NCBI GenBank assembly: GCA_036925085.1
Contig: JAUPFP010000001.1
Span: 13,045,854 to 13,109,853, forward strand
DNA from: Brachycybe producta
Taxonomy: Eukaryota > Arthropoda > Diplopoda > Playtdesmida > Andrognathidae
Length of the DNA stretch: 64,000 bases
Direction of reading: 5' to 3'
The notes beneath the pieces are model-generated. The model saw nothing but the letters and a program-made list of their open reading frames with translations. It searched no databases and was not told the origin of the DNA. Position numbers and translations under genes: made by a program. Shown here piece after piece: positions 22,210-32,880 of the stretch (position 1 is its first letter; each line of letters begins with the position of its first letter).

Positions 22210-23378
22210 ATGAAAACAAAAAGTGTAGCAGTTAATTCAGACCCAAAAGACACAAAATCAACCCAAAATCACAAAGCAATTTGGATGAACAGATTCCAGG
22301 GATTTCAGAAAAGCAAACTCCCCGCTTAGTACAAATTCAGGAAACTTCAGATAAGCAAATTCCTTGCATGGAATCTGATGACCAAGAACGGGTTCAAAAT
22401 TTAGAACCATGCAATTTAACATCAGACAAACAGGCTCAAGAAACATCAGGACAGCAAAATCCATGCTTCCAACAAGATGATCTCGAACTTCATCAAAATT
22501 TGGAATTATATAACTTAATCATAGACGAACAGATTACAGGAAATTTAGAAAAGGAAATTCTTTGCATAAAATCCGATGACCGAGAATATTTTGAAAATTT
22601 CGAAGCCTGCAATTTGATGCAAGACCAGCAATTTCAGGAAACATCAGATAAACAAATTCCTTACATTTAATCTGATGATCAAGAACAGGCTCAAAATTCT
22701 GAACCATGCAATTTAATGTCAGACAAACAGACTCAAGAAACATCAGGACATCAAATTCCATGTTTCCAACAAGATGATCTCGAACTTCCTCAAACTTTGG
22801 AATTCTGCAACTTCATCAGAGACAAACAGATTCAGGAAATGTCAGAAGAGCAAATGATATTAAAACAACCAAATGATTGCATAGATTTTAACAATTTGGA
22901 GCCATGCTTATTGGAAGCAAACAAAGACTATGAACGCCCATCTCCACCACTATCATCGGCAATATACAATGATAATGTACATGGACAAGCGCCAGAAACA
23001 TTGTTTGGCTCTGTGTTGTCTGGAAACATGCACTTGTTGGAAGATTTGCCCTATGTGCAAGCTTGTTCATTAAATGAACAGCATATTAATTCAAATATTG
23101 CAATGCCAGGCTGTTCAAGTGCCATTTATAAAGAGATTCATAATCCTGGAAATGATGATCGAAAGAAGTATGAATCAGGAAGTGAATATGCACCTTCTGA
23201 AACAAATAGCTCAACCTCATCAGAATTTTTGGAAAACAAGAAAGCTAAAGATATTATTTCTGATTCAGAAGAATCAAGTTCAATTCCTTTGCAGAGCATG
23301 CACCCCATCAAGTTAAAAGCTTCTGCAAAGAAACTTCAACAGAAATTCAAAATGACAATAAATCAAAAATTATTGTAA
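22210..23378 (+). pseudogene. Acidic repeat-rich N-terminal part of zinc-finger transposon-like gene
   Basis: One frame (22281-23378) is open except for a TAA at 22668-22670, where the repeat consensus has Glu. It encodes at least two copies of a ~100-residue (300-bp) unit containing SDKQTQETSG and PCFQQDDLELPQ; each unit is itself made of ~45-residue sub-repeats ending in LEPCNL. A Ser/Glu-rich linker (SGSEYAPSETNSSTSSEF) then leads to a Lys-rich end. An ATG at 22210 in another frame reads in with a shift near 22275, so the true start is uncertain; a ccag just upstream (about 22190) could be a splice acceptor. The sequence continues in a new frame into the zinc-finger part below. Confidence 0.5.
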
Positions 23379-24700
23379 AAACAACAGATAATTCTACAAA
23401 CCGACGCAAATGGGATAAAATGTTGTACTGTTTCATTCATGAAAAGCCTCAATCAAAGCTTCCAAGACATCTCACAGCTAAGCATAAAAATAACATCGAA
23501 GTTGCAAAATTACTTTCAATAAGTGACAAGAAAGCGAGGGTCCAGAAACTAACTCACTTGAGAAATCTGGGAAATCACCTTCATAACTGCACAGTTATTA
23601 TGTGTAGGGAGGGGAAATTTACTGTGTCTTATAGGACACAGTTTCCTGTACCACCTGAAAAATACAGGCCATGTCCATCATGTTATGGTTATTTCATTAA
23701 AAAAGATCTCTGGAGACATAAATGTCAATTTTCGACAATAAGAAACATAGTAGACGCAGATGGAACCAAAGCTTATATTTGCTACCAACTCCACATGCAC
23801 TTGGAAATCAACTGTGAAACATCTTTGATCACATGAACAAGGATCAAATCACGTTAACAGCAAAACATGATTTCGTTCTTGTGGAACTCGCAAAAAAATC
23901 TTACATAAAACATGGCCATAATAAAGACCAGCATGCCAACATAAAAAACAAAATTACGAGAAATGGGAAGATTTCTTCTGGAAATCAGAAAAAATCCCGA
24001 GTACAAAAATGTCACAATAATAGATTGCATTCATCTAAAACATTTTAAGGAAATTATAAATACAGTGCGAAGCCTCTGTGGGTTTTCTGTAGCAACAGGC
24101 AGATATTCTAAATCATCATTAGCTTTGAAGCTAGGGCACAGTCTTAAAAATGTGCCATGTTGGTTAAAAGAGAAGCTCTTGGAGATGATTTTGAAATGGA
24201 ATATACATCGGAGGTTTCCAGCTAAGCTCTGAAAACTATGTATCAAAATAAGCAAAATAAACCACAAATACTTCCATTGACAAAGGATGTCATAACCATA
24301 AGAAAATATTTAAAAAAAACGTGAGAAAAGAATGCAAGAATAAGCTTAACAACTTATCTTCAAAAGATGCACCATTAACAAATGTATGGAATAACTTGAA
24401 TCAAGTTGCATTAGTGCAAACAATTATCTTTAATCGCCGTCAAGAAGGAGAAGTTTCAAAAATGAAATTAGCTAATTATGATGCAAGACACAACCAAAAC
24501 CTTAGAAGTGACATAACAGAAAATTTGTCAGAAACCGAGCAACATCTTTGTAATTTCTTACGAGAGTTGAAATAACTGGAAAACGTAGTAAAACGGTTCC
24601 TATTCTTCTAACTACGGAAATAGAGGAGTCACTAGATGTTTTAATAAAACATCGTCTACATACTGGAGTCAAGGTAAATAATGAATTTTTGTTTGCACAA
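23379..24700 (+). pseudogene. Zinc-finger part of repetitive transposon-like gene
   Basis: RRKWDKMLYCFIHEKPQSKL begins a C2H2-like finger (HLTAKH); HLHNCTVIM and CPSCYGYFIKKDLWRHKC (about 23670-23730) form a second Cys/His cluster. Then, through several frame changes, come VLVELAKKSYIKHG, MGRFLLEIRK, SSLALKLGHSLKNVPC, TIIFNRRQEGEVSKM (about 24420) and a final TVPILLTTEIEESLD-type segment (about 24600). I recognise this order as a repetitive animal family whose C-terminal half may be a recombinase-like domain; that is inference. Multiple stops make it non-functional. It ends near 24700, where GC content rises abruptly. Confidence 0.5.
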
Positions 24701-24739
24701 CTGTTTTATCAATCTCTTGGTCATCGCATTGGCCTATGC

Positions 24740-25540
24740 AAGATGGGGCCTCAATCTTCGAGACTTCTATGATGACGATTCTTTCCACTTCATCCTCATA
24801 GATGATGTCGATGCATTGGAGGCGCCACCACGACCATTCCCACGAGACCACACTATCGGGAAAATCCAGTTCTAGGACCATCTGGACAGGGCCGATACCA
24901 GCGATGGATTTGGTTGGCTCCGTCTGTTCAAGACTAGTACAGACCCCATCATCGCAGAACCTGCCTGGATGATGTTGATACAGAGGGCATATCGCCAGCA
25001 GGTAGGGTCCCCATCAGGTGGGCAGACCCACACCAGACAAGGGAGGTCCTCGACAGCGCATTCCTATTCGTCGGGACTGCAAAGAGGTGATAATCGGAAT
25101 AGCAGAGCGAGGATGGTCCCTGGCCGTGGTCATTTTGTCATTCCAAGGCCAGGCCATCGTATACCACACCCGGAGCAGCTGTGATGTGGAAAGGAATAGG
25201 AATGCCGTTCGGGCATTTCTAAACGAGGTCTTTGGTCCCGTCGCCAGTCCGGTAAATATGGTCCGGTACAGCGATGTACCATTAACAGGCAACCTACTAG
25301 AGGAGGTTGCACTCATTTTTGATGAGGCTCAGACCGAGATGGTTCGAGCTGGGAGCGCGTGACGCCGCCAGAGGTGCTGAATTGCCTTCGGGAACAGCAC
25401 CACAGCCGGACATCAGAGTTCGTCGATGTCCGGGACCCAGAGGGACTCCTTGATGTACGGTCTTACCTCTTCTAGGCCGTGAAGAGGTAGAGGAGCAGAG
25501 AAGACGAATGAGGAAGAGACGAGAGGTCATTGATCCCTCC
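24740..25540 (+). pseudogene. GC-rich 3'-internal remnant of retroelement C, unidentified
   Basis: The longest piece, 25018-25362, contains EVIIGIAERGWSLAVVILSF and VERNRNAVRAFLNEVFG. Flanking open pieces in other frames (DDSFHFILIDDVDALEAPPR near 24775; LFKTSTDPIIAEPAWMML near 24925) look like parts of the same broken protein. Because it lies just upstream of a polypurine tract and LTR (25766), it should be the last ORF of an LTR element, but I do not recognise an integrase or envelope. Composition differs clearly from the AT-rich DNA before 24700. Confidence 0.4.
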
Positions 25541-25751
25541 ACCAAAAATAAAAATTTGCATTTCATTTTGTAATTCTTTTTATTTTTCATTTACAGCTTT
25601 TACATGCTTTTATTAACATGTTTTTTGTGGTGTTGTATTGTGCATGCTTCAGTTGAAGAGCCTGGCTTGTGCAAGAGAGGGGGATGGGAACTCCCCAAAA
25701 AGGGCAGGAACGTGAGACTTGAAGGTCGGAGGCCCAGGAACATGCCTCAAG

Positions 25752-25765
25752 CGAAGAAGGGGGTG
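25752..25765 (+). promoter_or_regulatory. Polypurine tract of element C
   Basis: cgaagaaggggg lies directly before the LTR start, as the plus-strand primer does in LTR elements. Confidence 0.6.
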
Positions 25766-26375
25766 TGTGACACCGCCCACACATGTGCCAGCTACACGTG
25801 TGTGAGGCCACTCACTTTGAACCCCTTTTGCCGGATGGCACCCTGTGGTGTCCACAACTGACCAGTCTCAAAAGACATTAAATTCGTTGAGAATTCATTC
25901 GGAATTCTCATGGATTTTGACAGTTTTAACTATGACAGAAAACAAGAGTTTCTAAAAATAGAAACTTCAAAGTAAAAATTGGAAACTTTTAAATAAAGTT
26001 TTTGAAGTTTCACGAAGACATTTGGTAGTCAGGACTGGCGATTGGTCAATCAGACCAATGGGCAGGTCCTAGGACAGAGTGGCCCCTCCCATGGGCCAAA
26101 AAATACAAGTACTTGCACAAGGGAAGCTCAGGGCTGTTTTTTGCAGATCTTTCGTTTAGAAAGATCGTTCATGTGTAGAGTGAAGGAGTGAGGACAGAGT
26201 GAGGACAAAAAGTCGTTTTTTTGACTTAGAATCTTTGTCGAAGAATCAATCGCTGATTATGTAATATTTTCTTCATTCGCTTATATGTATCGAATCAGTA
26301 ATAAAAGAGAGGTCTTTTACTGTGAAGTCATCACTTTCTCTTTAAAACGTGAAAACTTTGAGTCCCATACACACA
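25766..26375 (+). repeat. LTR C (3' LTR, right end uncertain)
   Basis: It starts TGTGACACCGCC, the same form as LTR A (TGTGACGACCC) and LTR B (TGTGACACGCC), right after a polypurine tract. Three hairpins lie inside: 25889-25909 (gagaattc/gaattctc), about 25965-26010 (gaaacttcaaa/tttgaagtttc) and 26146-26165 (gatctttc/gaaagatc). aataaaagagagg near 26300 may be the poly(A) signal. The expected ...GGCGGTGTTACA end is not found, so it is cut off near 26375. Confidence 0.6.
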
Positions 26376-27121
26376 ACCCAAACAGGAATGACATGCCAGG
26401 GGTCCTACTCCAACCAGAGGCACGACCAAGGGCTGCACATGCAGGTCACTAAGTCGACCTGGATCACCCGACAGGTCAAGGAGCCTGAGCTTTGGAGGTG
26501 CAGAGCGGCATACAATCCCAACTCGACTGGCTGGCACAGGGCCAGCCACCCAACAAAGAGACAAAGTGCAGACCAGGCTGGGCAACAGGGTCCAGCCTTG
26601 TCACAGAACAATGAACAGCCTGGTCCACGGGGGCGAGACATGTTACAGTAGACAAGTATGTCTGGCCTCATTCTGTACATGTGTAAGATAATTAAAGGCA
26701 ACTAATCTCACCCCACAAGATTTACCCTGTAGGCCTTTTCTTAACTGCAAACCACTCCTGTTTTTTTCTTTCGTGTTTATTCAGTTTCGATGTTGTTCCC
26801 AATTCTACCTTATTCCTTTTCGAGGTAATTCTTTTTCGTCGTTATTCCTTATCGTTGCAATTCAGTTTCATCTCTGTTCAGTTTCGATGTAATTCAATTT
26901 CCTGGTTGTTCAAAGCGATTAGACTTGCTAATCATTTACTGGTTCGTAGTTTTAGGGATCCTGAATTGGAGCAACTGCTGTCATACGACACGACTTAATT
27001 TGTGTGAAGTGTACGTTACAATTTTAATGATGAAAAATAGAGTTTAAAGGTGACAACATTTTTCTTCTGTTCTTTTTACACACAAATAAGCATTATAAAA
27101 CGCACAGGTTCATTTTCCAGG
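26376..27121. other. Noncoding; degenerate short repeat
   Basis: No gene is supported. 26770-26920 is a degenerate repetition of a ~16-20-bp word resembling ttcagtttcgatgtaattc. Confidence 0.4.
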
Positions 27122-27946
27122 AAATTATTTGCAACTTGCTTAATTTAAACAAGCATGGACGAGATGTCCCTCTAACTACAGATAGAGAGCAAGGCATTGT
27201 AAAAGCTATATTAGAAACTGTGCCCCATTCAAAAACAACTCTTGTGTTTTGTCAAAATTTTATTTTGCAAGACATTAAGTTTTGGTTAAAAAAGAAGAAA
27301 GGACAAGCTGGTGATGTTTCTGGTTATACGAGTCATGTTCGAGACTTTTTATTGTGTGAAAACACAGATGCATTTGAAGATAAGTATGATCTTTTTGAAC
27401 TGAAATGGTCAGAACCTTTTGTAGATTATGCTGAAGTTCATCTTAAAGCTGATTTAAAAAACCATGGCATTGCAGCCATTACAAAAAAATTTGCTGCATT
27501 CAGAAATAAACTTTTCACTACAAACATTACTGAAAGTATGAATGCATTCATCAAAAGTTACCAAAATGACGAAGAACTTCCAGTTGATGTTCAAGTAATG
27601 ACTTTCTTTATGTGCCAGATGTACTTCTTGAGGGGAAACATGCATGTAAAATAACAATTTCAAAAGGAATCACTACAAATGCAACTCCCAGGTGTAACAC
27701 TATGCAATTGACGAAATTGTTTCAGAAGAAAAAAAAAAGATGGTAAATCCAGATGTAGTGGAAGGGAAAAAAGAAAGGTGTGAAATGTTGCAATGATTCA
27801 TTGCTCAAATGTCTCTAGATCCTGCAAATCGAGTATATGTTGTTGGAAGTCCCTTTCGAAACAGTATTGTCCCAGTGACCTAAAAGCCAATCAGCCTTGT
27901 CTAGTTCATAAAGTTCATGCTTTCATGTACTAGCTGTGCAGGCTTA

Positions 27947-29153
27947 CGAGGTGTGATTGGAAAGTTTTAAGACAGGTTGCGCCACTGCTCAATAGGGTAA
28001 GTTAGATTTTCTTGTGCTTGTGAAATGGGAAGCTTGTTTTGTCCTTGAAACATTGTGTAAAGGTCACATTGCTATGTTTTTTATGTAAAATGTGACAGCG
28101 TGTTGAGTGAAAACAGGTGTGTGATCTACACCGGATTTTTGACTTCAGAAAATGGATGAAAAAACTGAGCAACGAGTTTGTGTCAAATTTTGCTTCAAAA
28201 CCAGGAAATCAGCTTCAGAGACTTATGAACTCTTAAAAACAACATTCGGGGAAAAATGTCTGAGCAGGTCGAACATTTTTATCACATTTTAATTAGGGAA
28301 ATGTCTGATGAACTAAATTTAAGATTTTATGCAGTTCAGTCAATTTTAACTGAAGATTTGAACATGTGTCGAGTGTCTGCTAAATTCATCCCAAAATTGT
28401 TGTCAGACGAACAGAAACAACATCGACTTGAAGTGTCCAAAGAACTAATTAATCAGACCAAAACTGACCCAGATTTGTTAAATAGGGTCATTACAGGTGA
28501 TGAATCTTGGGTTTATGGGTATGACCCTGAAACAAAGACACACTCATTGCAGTGGAAGGGTCCTGGTTTGCCACGACCAAAAAAAGCAAGACAAAGTCGG
28601 TCAAATGTCAAGACAATGTTGGTGGGTTTTTTCGATTCTACGGTTCAGATTCATCACGAATTTGCCCCTAAGGGACAGACAGTCAACCAGGAATACTACA
28701 AAAGTGTCCTTGAGCATTTGTGTGAAAAAATGAGGAAGAAAAGACCTGCACTCTGGCGAGACAAGAATTGGGTCCTCCACCATGACAATGCACCGGCTCA
28801 TCATGCATTCTTGATCATAGAATTTTTGGCCAAATTCCAAATTCCTGTGCTTCCGCAACCCCCCTATTCCCCAGACATAGCCCCTGCTGACTTTACCCGT
28901 TTCCTAAATTGAAATTTTCACTGAAAGCAGGACGATTTGACTCAACTGAAGACATCCAAGCAAATACGGAGTGTGTTCTTCACACCCTTAAGAAAGACAA
29001 TTTCCAGGAATGCTTCCAAAAATGGAAACACCATTGGAGTCGGTGTGTTCAGTCAGAAGGGGACTACTTTGAAGGAGATCCATCACAATAGCCTGTAAGT
29101 ATAGTCATTTTAAAAATACAAGCCCAGTCTTAAAACTTTCCAATCACACCTCG
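27947..29153 (+). mobile_element. Mariner transposon, 1207 bp, complete ends
   Basis: Both ends read cgaggtgtgattggaaag... inward with 27 identical terminal bases. The element is flanked by TA on each side (27945-27946 and 29154-29155), the mariner target duplication. It carries one transposase gene with internal deletion. Confidence 0.95.
28152..29088 (+). pseudogene. Mariner transposase (D,D34D), internally deleted and frameshifted
   Basis: It starts MDEKTEQRVCVKFCFKTRKS at 28152 and breaks off after CLSRSNIF. About 40 codons, covering the linker of the two helix-turn-helix motifs, are missing, and reading resumes in another frame with LIREMSDELN. The catalytic domain is well preserved: first Asp in VITGDESWVYGYDPETK (about 28490), second in HHDNAPAH (about 28780), third in APADF (about 28885), with 34 residues between second and third. 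The WVPHEL-type region is absent with the deletion. A frameshift after APADF leaves the last ~60 residues (LKKDNFQECFQKWKHHW) in another frame, ending at TAG 29089-29091. It cannot make active protein. Confidence 0.9.
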
Positions 29154-29487
29154 TATAATGGTTCAAATTACCCTCTACCACTGCCAAATACCAGCTCACA
29201 GAACTAATGAAAACCCCAAAATACAAAGTATTTGAGGCAAATGTTTCTATTCTGGCAAGGCAGATTAGAAGTTCAACACTGAAACAGGAAATACATTTGG
29301 CTGAACTCAAAGAATTTGGGGAAAGAAAAGGATCTTCAACAGAATCTTTAGATTATATAGATGTGGATGACATACAGCTTTCTGTAACATCTACACAAGC
29401 AGTTGAACGAATTTCAGAAAAAATTTCTGAGCTGCCAACAAAAGCAACATCTGTGCAATGTTTACAAATCTCCCTCCTGTAAACATT

Positions 29488-29870
29488 GAAGACAACCCCA
29501 CTTTTGCAAAAAGACAAAAAATTGAAAAGTTGTAGTTGTAGCCTTTACGTTGCACTCACAACTTCCACACACAACAACAATAGTTTTTAAACCGGAAATA
29601 CCCACCCACACCTTTCCAAACCAAAAATGGTGTCTACAATAAGCTCCCCATAGAAGCCTCCCCATATGCAATGCGCATGCGCAGTTACCTTTTTTTTGTA
29701 GTTGTGTATGACTATAACTTCTGTTACAATTGTACAAATTCGAATAGGAACGGCAACTGGAGATAATATTTTCACAAAGTTATCGCAAAATCCAGTTGTG
29801 TTTATTTTTTGTGTGGTGCAAACTCTATTCTTTCAATTATTAACAACTACTATGACACATTAGTTGAGGA
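29488..29870. other. Noncoding
   Basis: Contains repeated caca-rich sequence and gcgcatgcgca (about 29680), a short palindrome. No gene is seen. Confidence 0.4.
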
Positions 29871-30590
29871 AATAATGAATACCCAGGCACTAAATAAGAA
29901 TTTAATAGCTGTCCTACCAATAACGAGTCAAGGTACTCATAGAACATTAGGCTTAATCCAATTCGAATCAAAACATTTGTAATACTTGATTTATACAGCC
30001 TCTTAAGTACAGAAAAACAAATTGAATTGTTTACATGCTTGACAAAAATTGTCAAAATTTGCTTTGCAAGTGCAAACTTGCAGGTTTCAGTGAGAAAATG
30101 GACTTCCATTTTCAGAAATGACTGCCCACAGCAATGTATCACGTTTGATTGTGGGATGTTTACTGCCATAAACTTCCTTTCAATACTGCAATGGAAAGAG
30201 CCAACAATAATAGATAGTGAAACTGGTAGACATTGGATGAACAACATTTTGGCAAACTGTGATGAATCCGAAAAATACAATTACGAACCAAAAAAACCAA
30301 GAGTAAAGAGGTTGGTGATAAAACAATTAAAATTTGTTTATAATTAGCAATGGATGATGAATTTAAACATTTCAAACTTATCAACGAGGAAATTAACATC
30401 TAAATTGTTAAAAGGATATAATAAAGATCGGTCGATTTGCAACTTTGTTGGCTCAAATAAAAAATGCAAGTGCTTTACATATATTGTCAAAATTGGTTTC
30501 ACTCTACATGTGAAAATAAAAAGTTTATCACAGACAAATACTTTGTACACAATGTAGAGACAAGTATAAATGAAACATTAAATATAATTA
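29871..30590 (+). pseudogene. Ulp1/SENP-type (C48) cysteine protease remnant with PHD-like tail
   Basis: After an early broken piece (NLIAVLPITSQGTHRTLGLI, about 29900), the frame 30027-30347 holds CPQQCITFDCGMFTAINFL (about 30125-30175). A Gln followed by D-C-G-x-F is the C-terminal active-site block of Ulp1 proteases, with Cys as nucleophile; the catalytic His region is in the broken part. Downstream, in another frame, YCQNWFHSTCENKK (about 30485) resembles the W-F-H-x-x-C core of a PHD finger. Ulp1 domains occur as cargo in several MULE lineages, and this piece follows a MULE remnant by about 400 bp in the same orientation, so the two may be one element. Confidence 0.55.
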
Positions 30591-30663
30591 AATTCAATGC
30601 AGTTTTAATCCAATGTTGTAGAAGAGCAAAACTTCAGAAAATTGCATGTTCATTTCATTTCAA

Positions 30664-31050
30664 ATCATATGCTGATGCCAGTAATTTTTATGGATACCAT
30701 AAAAATGTTTCACTTTGCTACAGTAATTTTTGTTTCAGTTATCTTGTAGAATTTCATTTAAATAACAGGGTTTTTTCTGACGTTATGGAATACCAAAACA
30801 CACCAAAAAATGCACATTCATGCCAAATTGTATGCTGATGGCTCAGTGCCATAATTGCAGGCTAATGAACTGAACTGGTTTTCTGATGTAATTTTTATGG
30901 ACACCATTAAAAATGTTTTTCTTGCTACAGTACTTTTTTTCAGGTTTTTTTGTAAAAATTCCATCTAAATAACAAGCCTTTTTTGGTGTTATAAGGATTA
31001 CAAAAAAATCCACATTCTATTTATGCCAAATGGCATGTTGATTGCAGATC
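30664..31050 (+). repeat. Tandem duplication of ~165 bp
   Basis: About 30672-30838 and 30882-31045 align over their length: each has aatttttatgga.accat..aaaatgtttt, then gctacagta, aaataaca, and a closing atgccaaat.g.atg.tga. Offset is about 210 bp. It is noncoding. Confidence 0.75.
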
Positions 31051-32130
31051 TAGGACATTCCACATAAAGTTGTTTACCATAAACATTTCAGCTAAAAAAT
31101 TGCACCTAAACCAAATACTATGGTTTTCACCTATATGAAAATACAGCTAAAGCCTTCACCTAATAAACATTAACCTAGAGTTTTTAACCCTTGAACTCCC
31201 CTTGTCCCCTTAAATGGACAAAAAAAATAATACCAAAAGAACCTGATAAGATAAAAAAATACTCAAATCCAATGTCCTGTACATTGGACAATGCAACGTT
31301 TTTATATTGGCAGTAGATGGTGCCATGTGCACCATTCTCTTGCTAGATTCATTAAAAAATGGCGGCCTCCACAAGTCACTCCACATGGTGAGTACAATTT
31401 ATATTTCCAATTATTTCAACATGATTTACACCATTTAGCTCTAGTTTTTTTTGCAGTAACTCATTTGTAGGCTTTGACCATCATATCTCTAATGAGTTTA
31501 CAATAAAAAAACTTTGATGCCAAATGGGCAGTTTGAAGATTTAGTTTGGACAATGGGGTTTTCTATACAATAACAGCATAATGACTGATCTGACAATACC
31601 TTCTATCTGCGCATAGGAACTAACTTTTCAGGAGAAGCAAAAAACTGTTTTAAATGTCAGTGCGCTCCAAGCAGAAGCGGATTTACAATTTTCCCGGCAA
31701 TATTTAAACTTAAAGGATTTTTTTGACAATAGAGGTTTCTTCCATTCAACCCAGTGTAAAAAATAACCTATAAGTAGTAACCTTAACTCAATTTCGACCA
31801 AAATGTCAGATAGGAGGTATTGTCAGATCACAGTCGATAAGCTGGAAGTCCAATACATTGGACAATGGACTTTACACTATAATTTTGTTCACCCCATAGT
31901 TTTTTATTTTGGCTATAATATTTAATTTAACTGCTAAAATAGACCTATTAGTTTGGATCAAATTTGATTTACATAGACCTGAAAGGAAGTTATTTATAAG
32001 GCCTGTACTTATCAGCTCATTTTATAGAAAGGAATCCAGGATCCACAACCAGTATTATACTGTTAGAAATACTAATAAATGACAGTGATGATGAACTACA
32101 GGACTCGGATTCATCAGAAGAGTTCCTTCC
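31051..32130. other. AT-rich noncoding with inverted repeat
   Basis: 31581-31608 (gactgatctgacaatacc...tatctg) and 31806-31834 are inverted copies of ~28 bp around a ~200-bp spacer. Small palindromes tccaatgt/acattgga lie at about 31268-31290 and 31848-31866. No gene. Confidence 0.6.
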
Positions 32131-32350
32131 ATGTGCCATATGTGGCAAAAGCGGCCGCACTTCGTGACCCCCCACGGCATGAAAATTAGATTCCATGTGC
32201 CATATATGGCACTGCCGTGAGAATTTTGTGCCATATGTGGCACAATGTTGTACTATTCCAGGAATTTTTTGCCATATGTGGCACAGTAGCGTTCCATCGC
32301 TTGTGCCATATATGACACAAAAATATAATTTGTGCCACATGTGGCACATC
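32131..32350. repeat. Palindrome array 1 (GTGCCATATGTGGCAC-like)
   Basis: Six near-palindromes of the form gtgccatatgtggcac lie at about 32133, 32197, 32230, 32268, 32303 and 32332, 30-64 bp apart; the last, gtgccacatgtggcac, is a perfect 16-bp palindrome. The same word is the core of the array at 35653-36300. Confidence 0.85.
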
Positions 32351-32484
32351 ATGTAAAAAGTCACAAAACAACAAAATAAGTGTTTCTCACTAATAAATCA
32401 AGGATATTGTTGTTTATATTAAAGAAAAATGTAACTGTCCAATTTTATGGTTATAAAATGTTGCGTTTAAGTAACCAAATACAA

Positions 32485-32880
32485 CAGTGGTCCCCAACCC
32501 CCGGGCCGCGGTCCGGTACCGGTCCATGGAACATTAAATTATTTCCATTTTATTTACTGTGGTGTATTTCTCTCGGGTTTGTGCAACTTTCCATGGACGA
32601 GAGGTGCATGTGCAATATATCGTGATATCGGGGCGGTTTTAGGTGACGTTTGGAGCTGAGCGGATGCAAGCGGCAATGGCGTTGCAGCCTTGGTAAAGAG
32701 AAGGTGTGTATCGCTCTTCTCTCTGTTCACCGGTATTTTCTCATGTTTAACAGTGATTGGTGTACGTGTATATTGTGTTTGCTCAAATTTAACCCACAAA
32801 TTAGCAAAAATGAGTACGAAACAGACGTCGTTAGAAAGTTTCAGGCCACAGACGAACTAAAGTCCAGCATGTGTCTCGTG
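32485..32880 (+). mobile_element. hAT transposon 5' end, truncated
   Basis: It begins cagtggtccccaacccccgg, the form of terminal inverted repeat used by a widespread hAT family. A GC-rich 5' region follows, and at 32809 an ATG opens MSTKQTSLESF, like the start of hAT/ZBED transposases, which stops after 16 codons. No 3' terminus is visible; the copy ends near 32880 where another gene-like sequence begins. Confidence 0.65.

Larger units (their letters stand above)
27122..29487 (+). pseudogene. MULE-type transposase remnant, split by mariner
   Basis: The frame 27136-27654 has PLTTDREQGIVKAI (Asp codon 27181-27183, the second acidic site), CQNFILQDIKFWLK (the Cys-x-His region, His lost), and TNITESMNAFIKSYQNDEEL with the Glu at 27532-27534; the spacing and wording fit the Mutator-like (MULE/FAR1) DDE domain. 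The first Asp and the N-terminus are missing. After frame breaks the sequence continues to about 27940, is interrupted by the mariner 27947-29153, and resumes as KVFEANVSILARQIRSSTLK (from about 29207) to a stop at 29480-29482. The transposase would cut and paste its element; this copy is dead and older than the mariner. Confidence 0.65.

Noticed and set aside
26331..26701. Overlapping ORFs of 84-100 codons
   Set aside because: They overlap on both strands, without motif; I could not support any as a gene.
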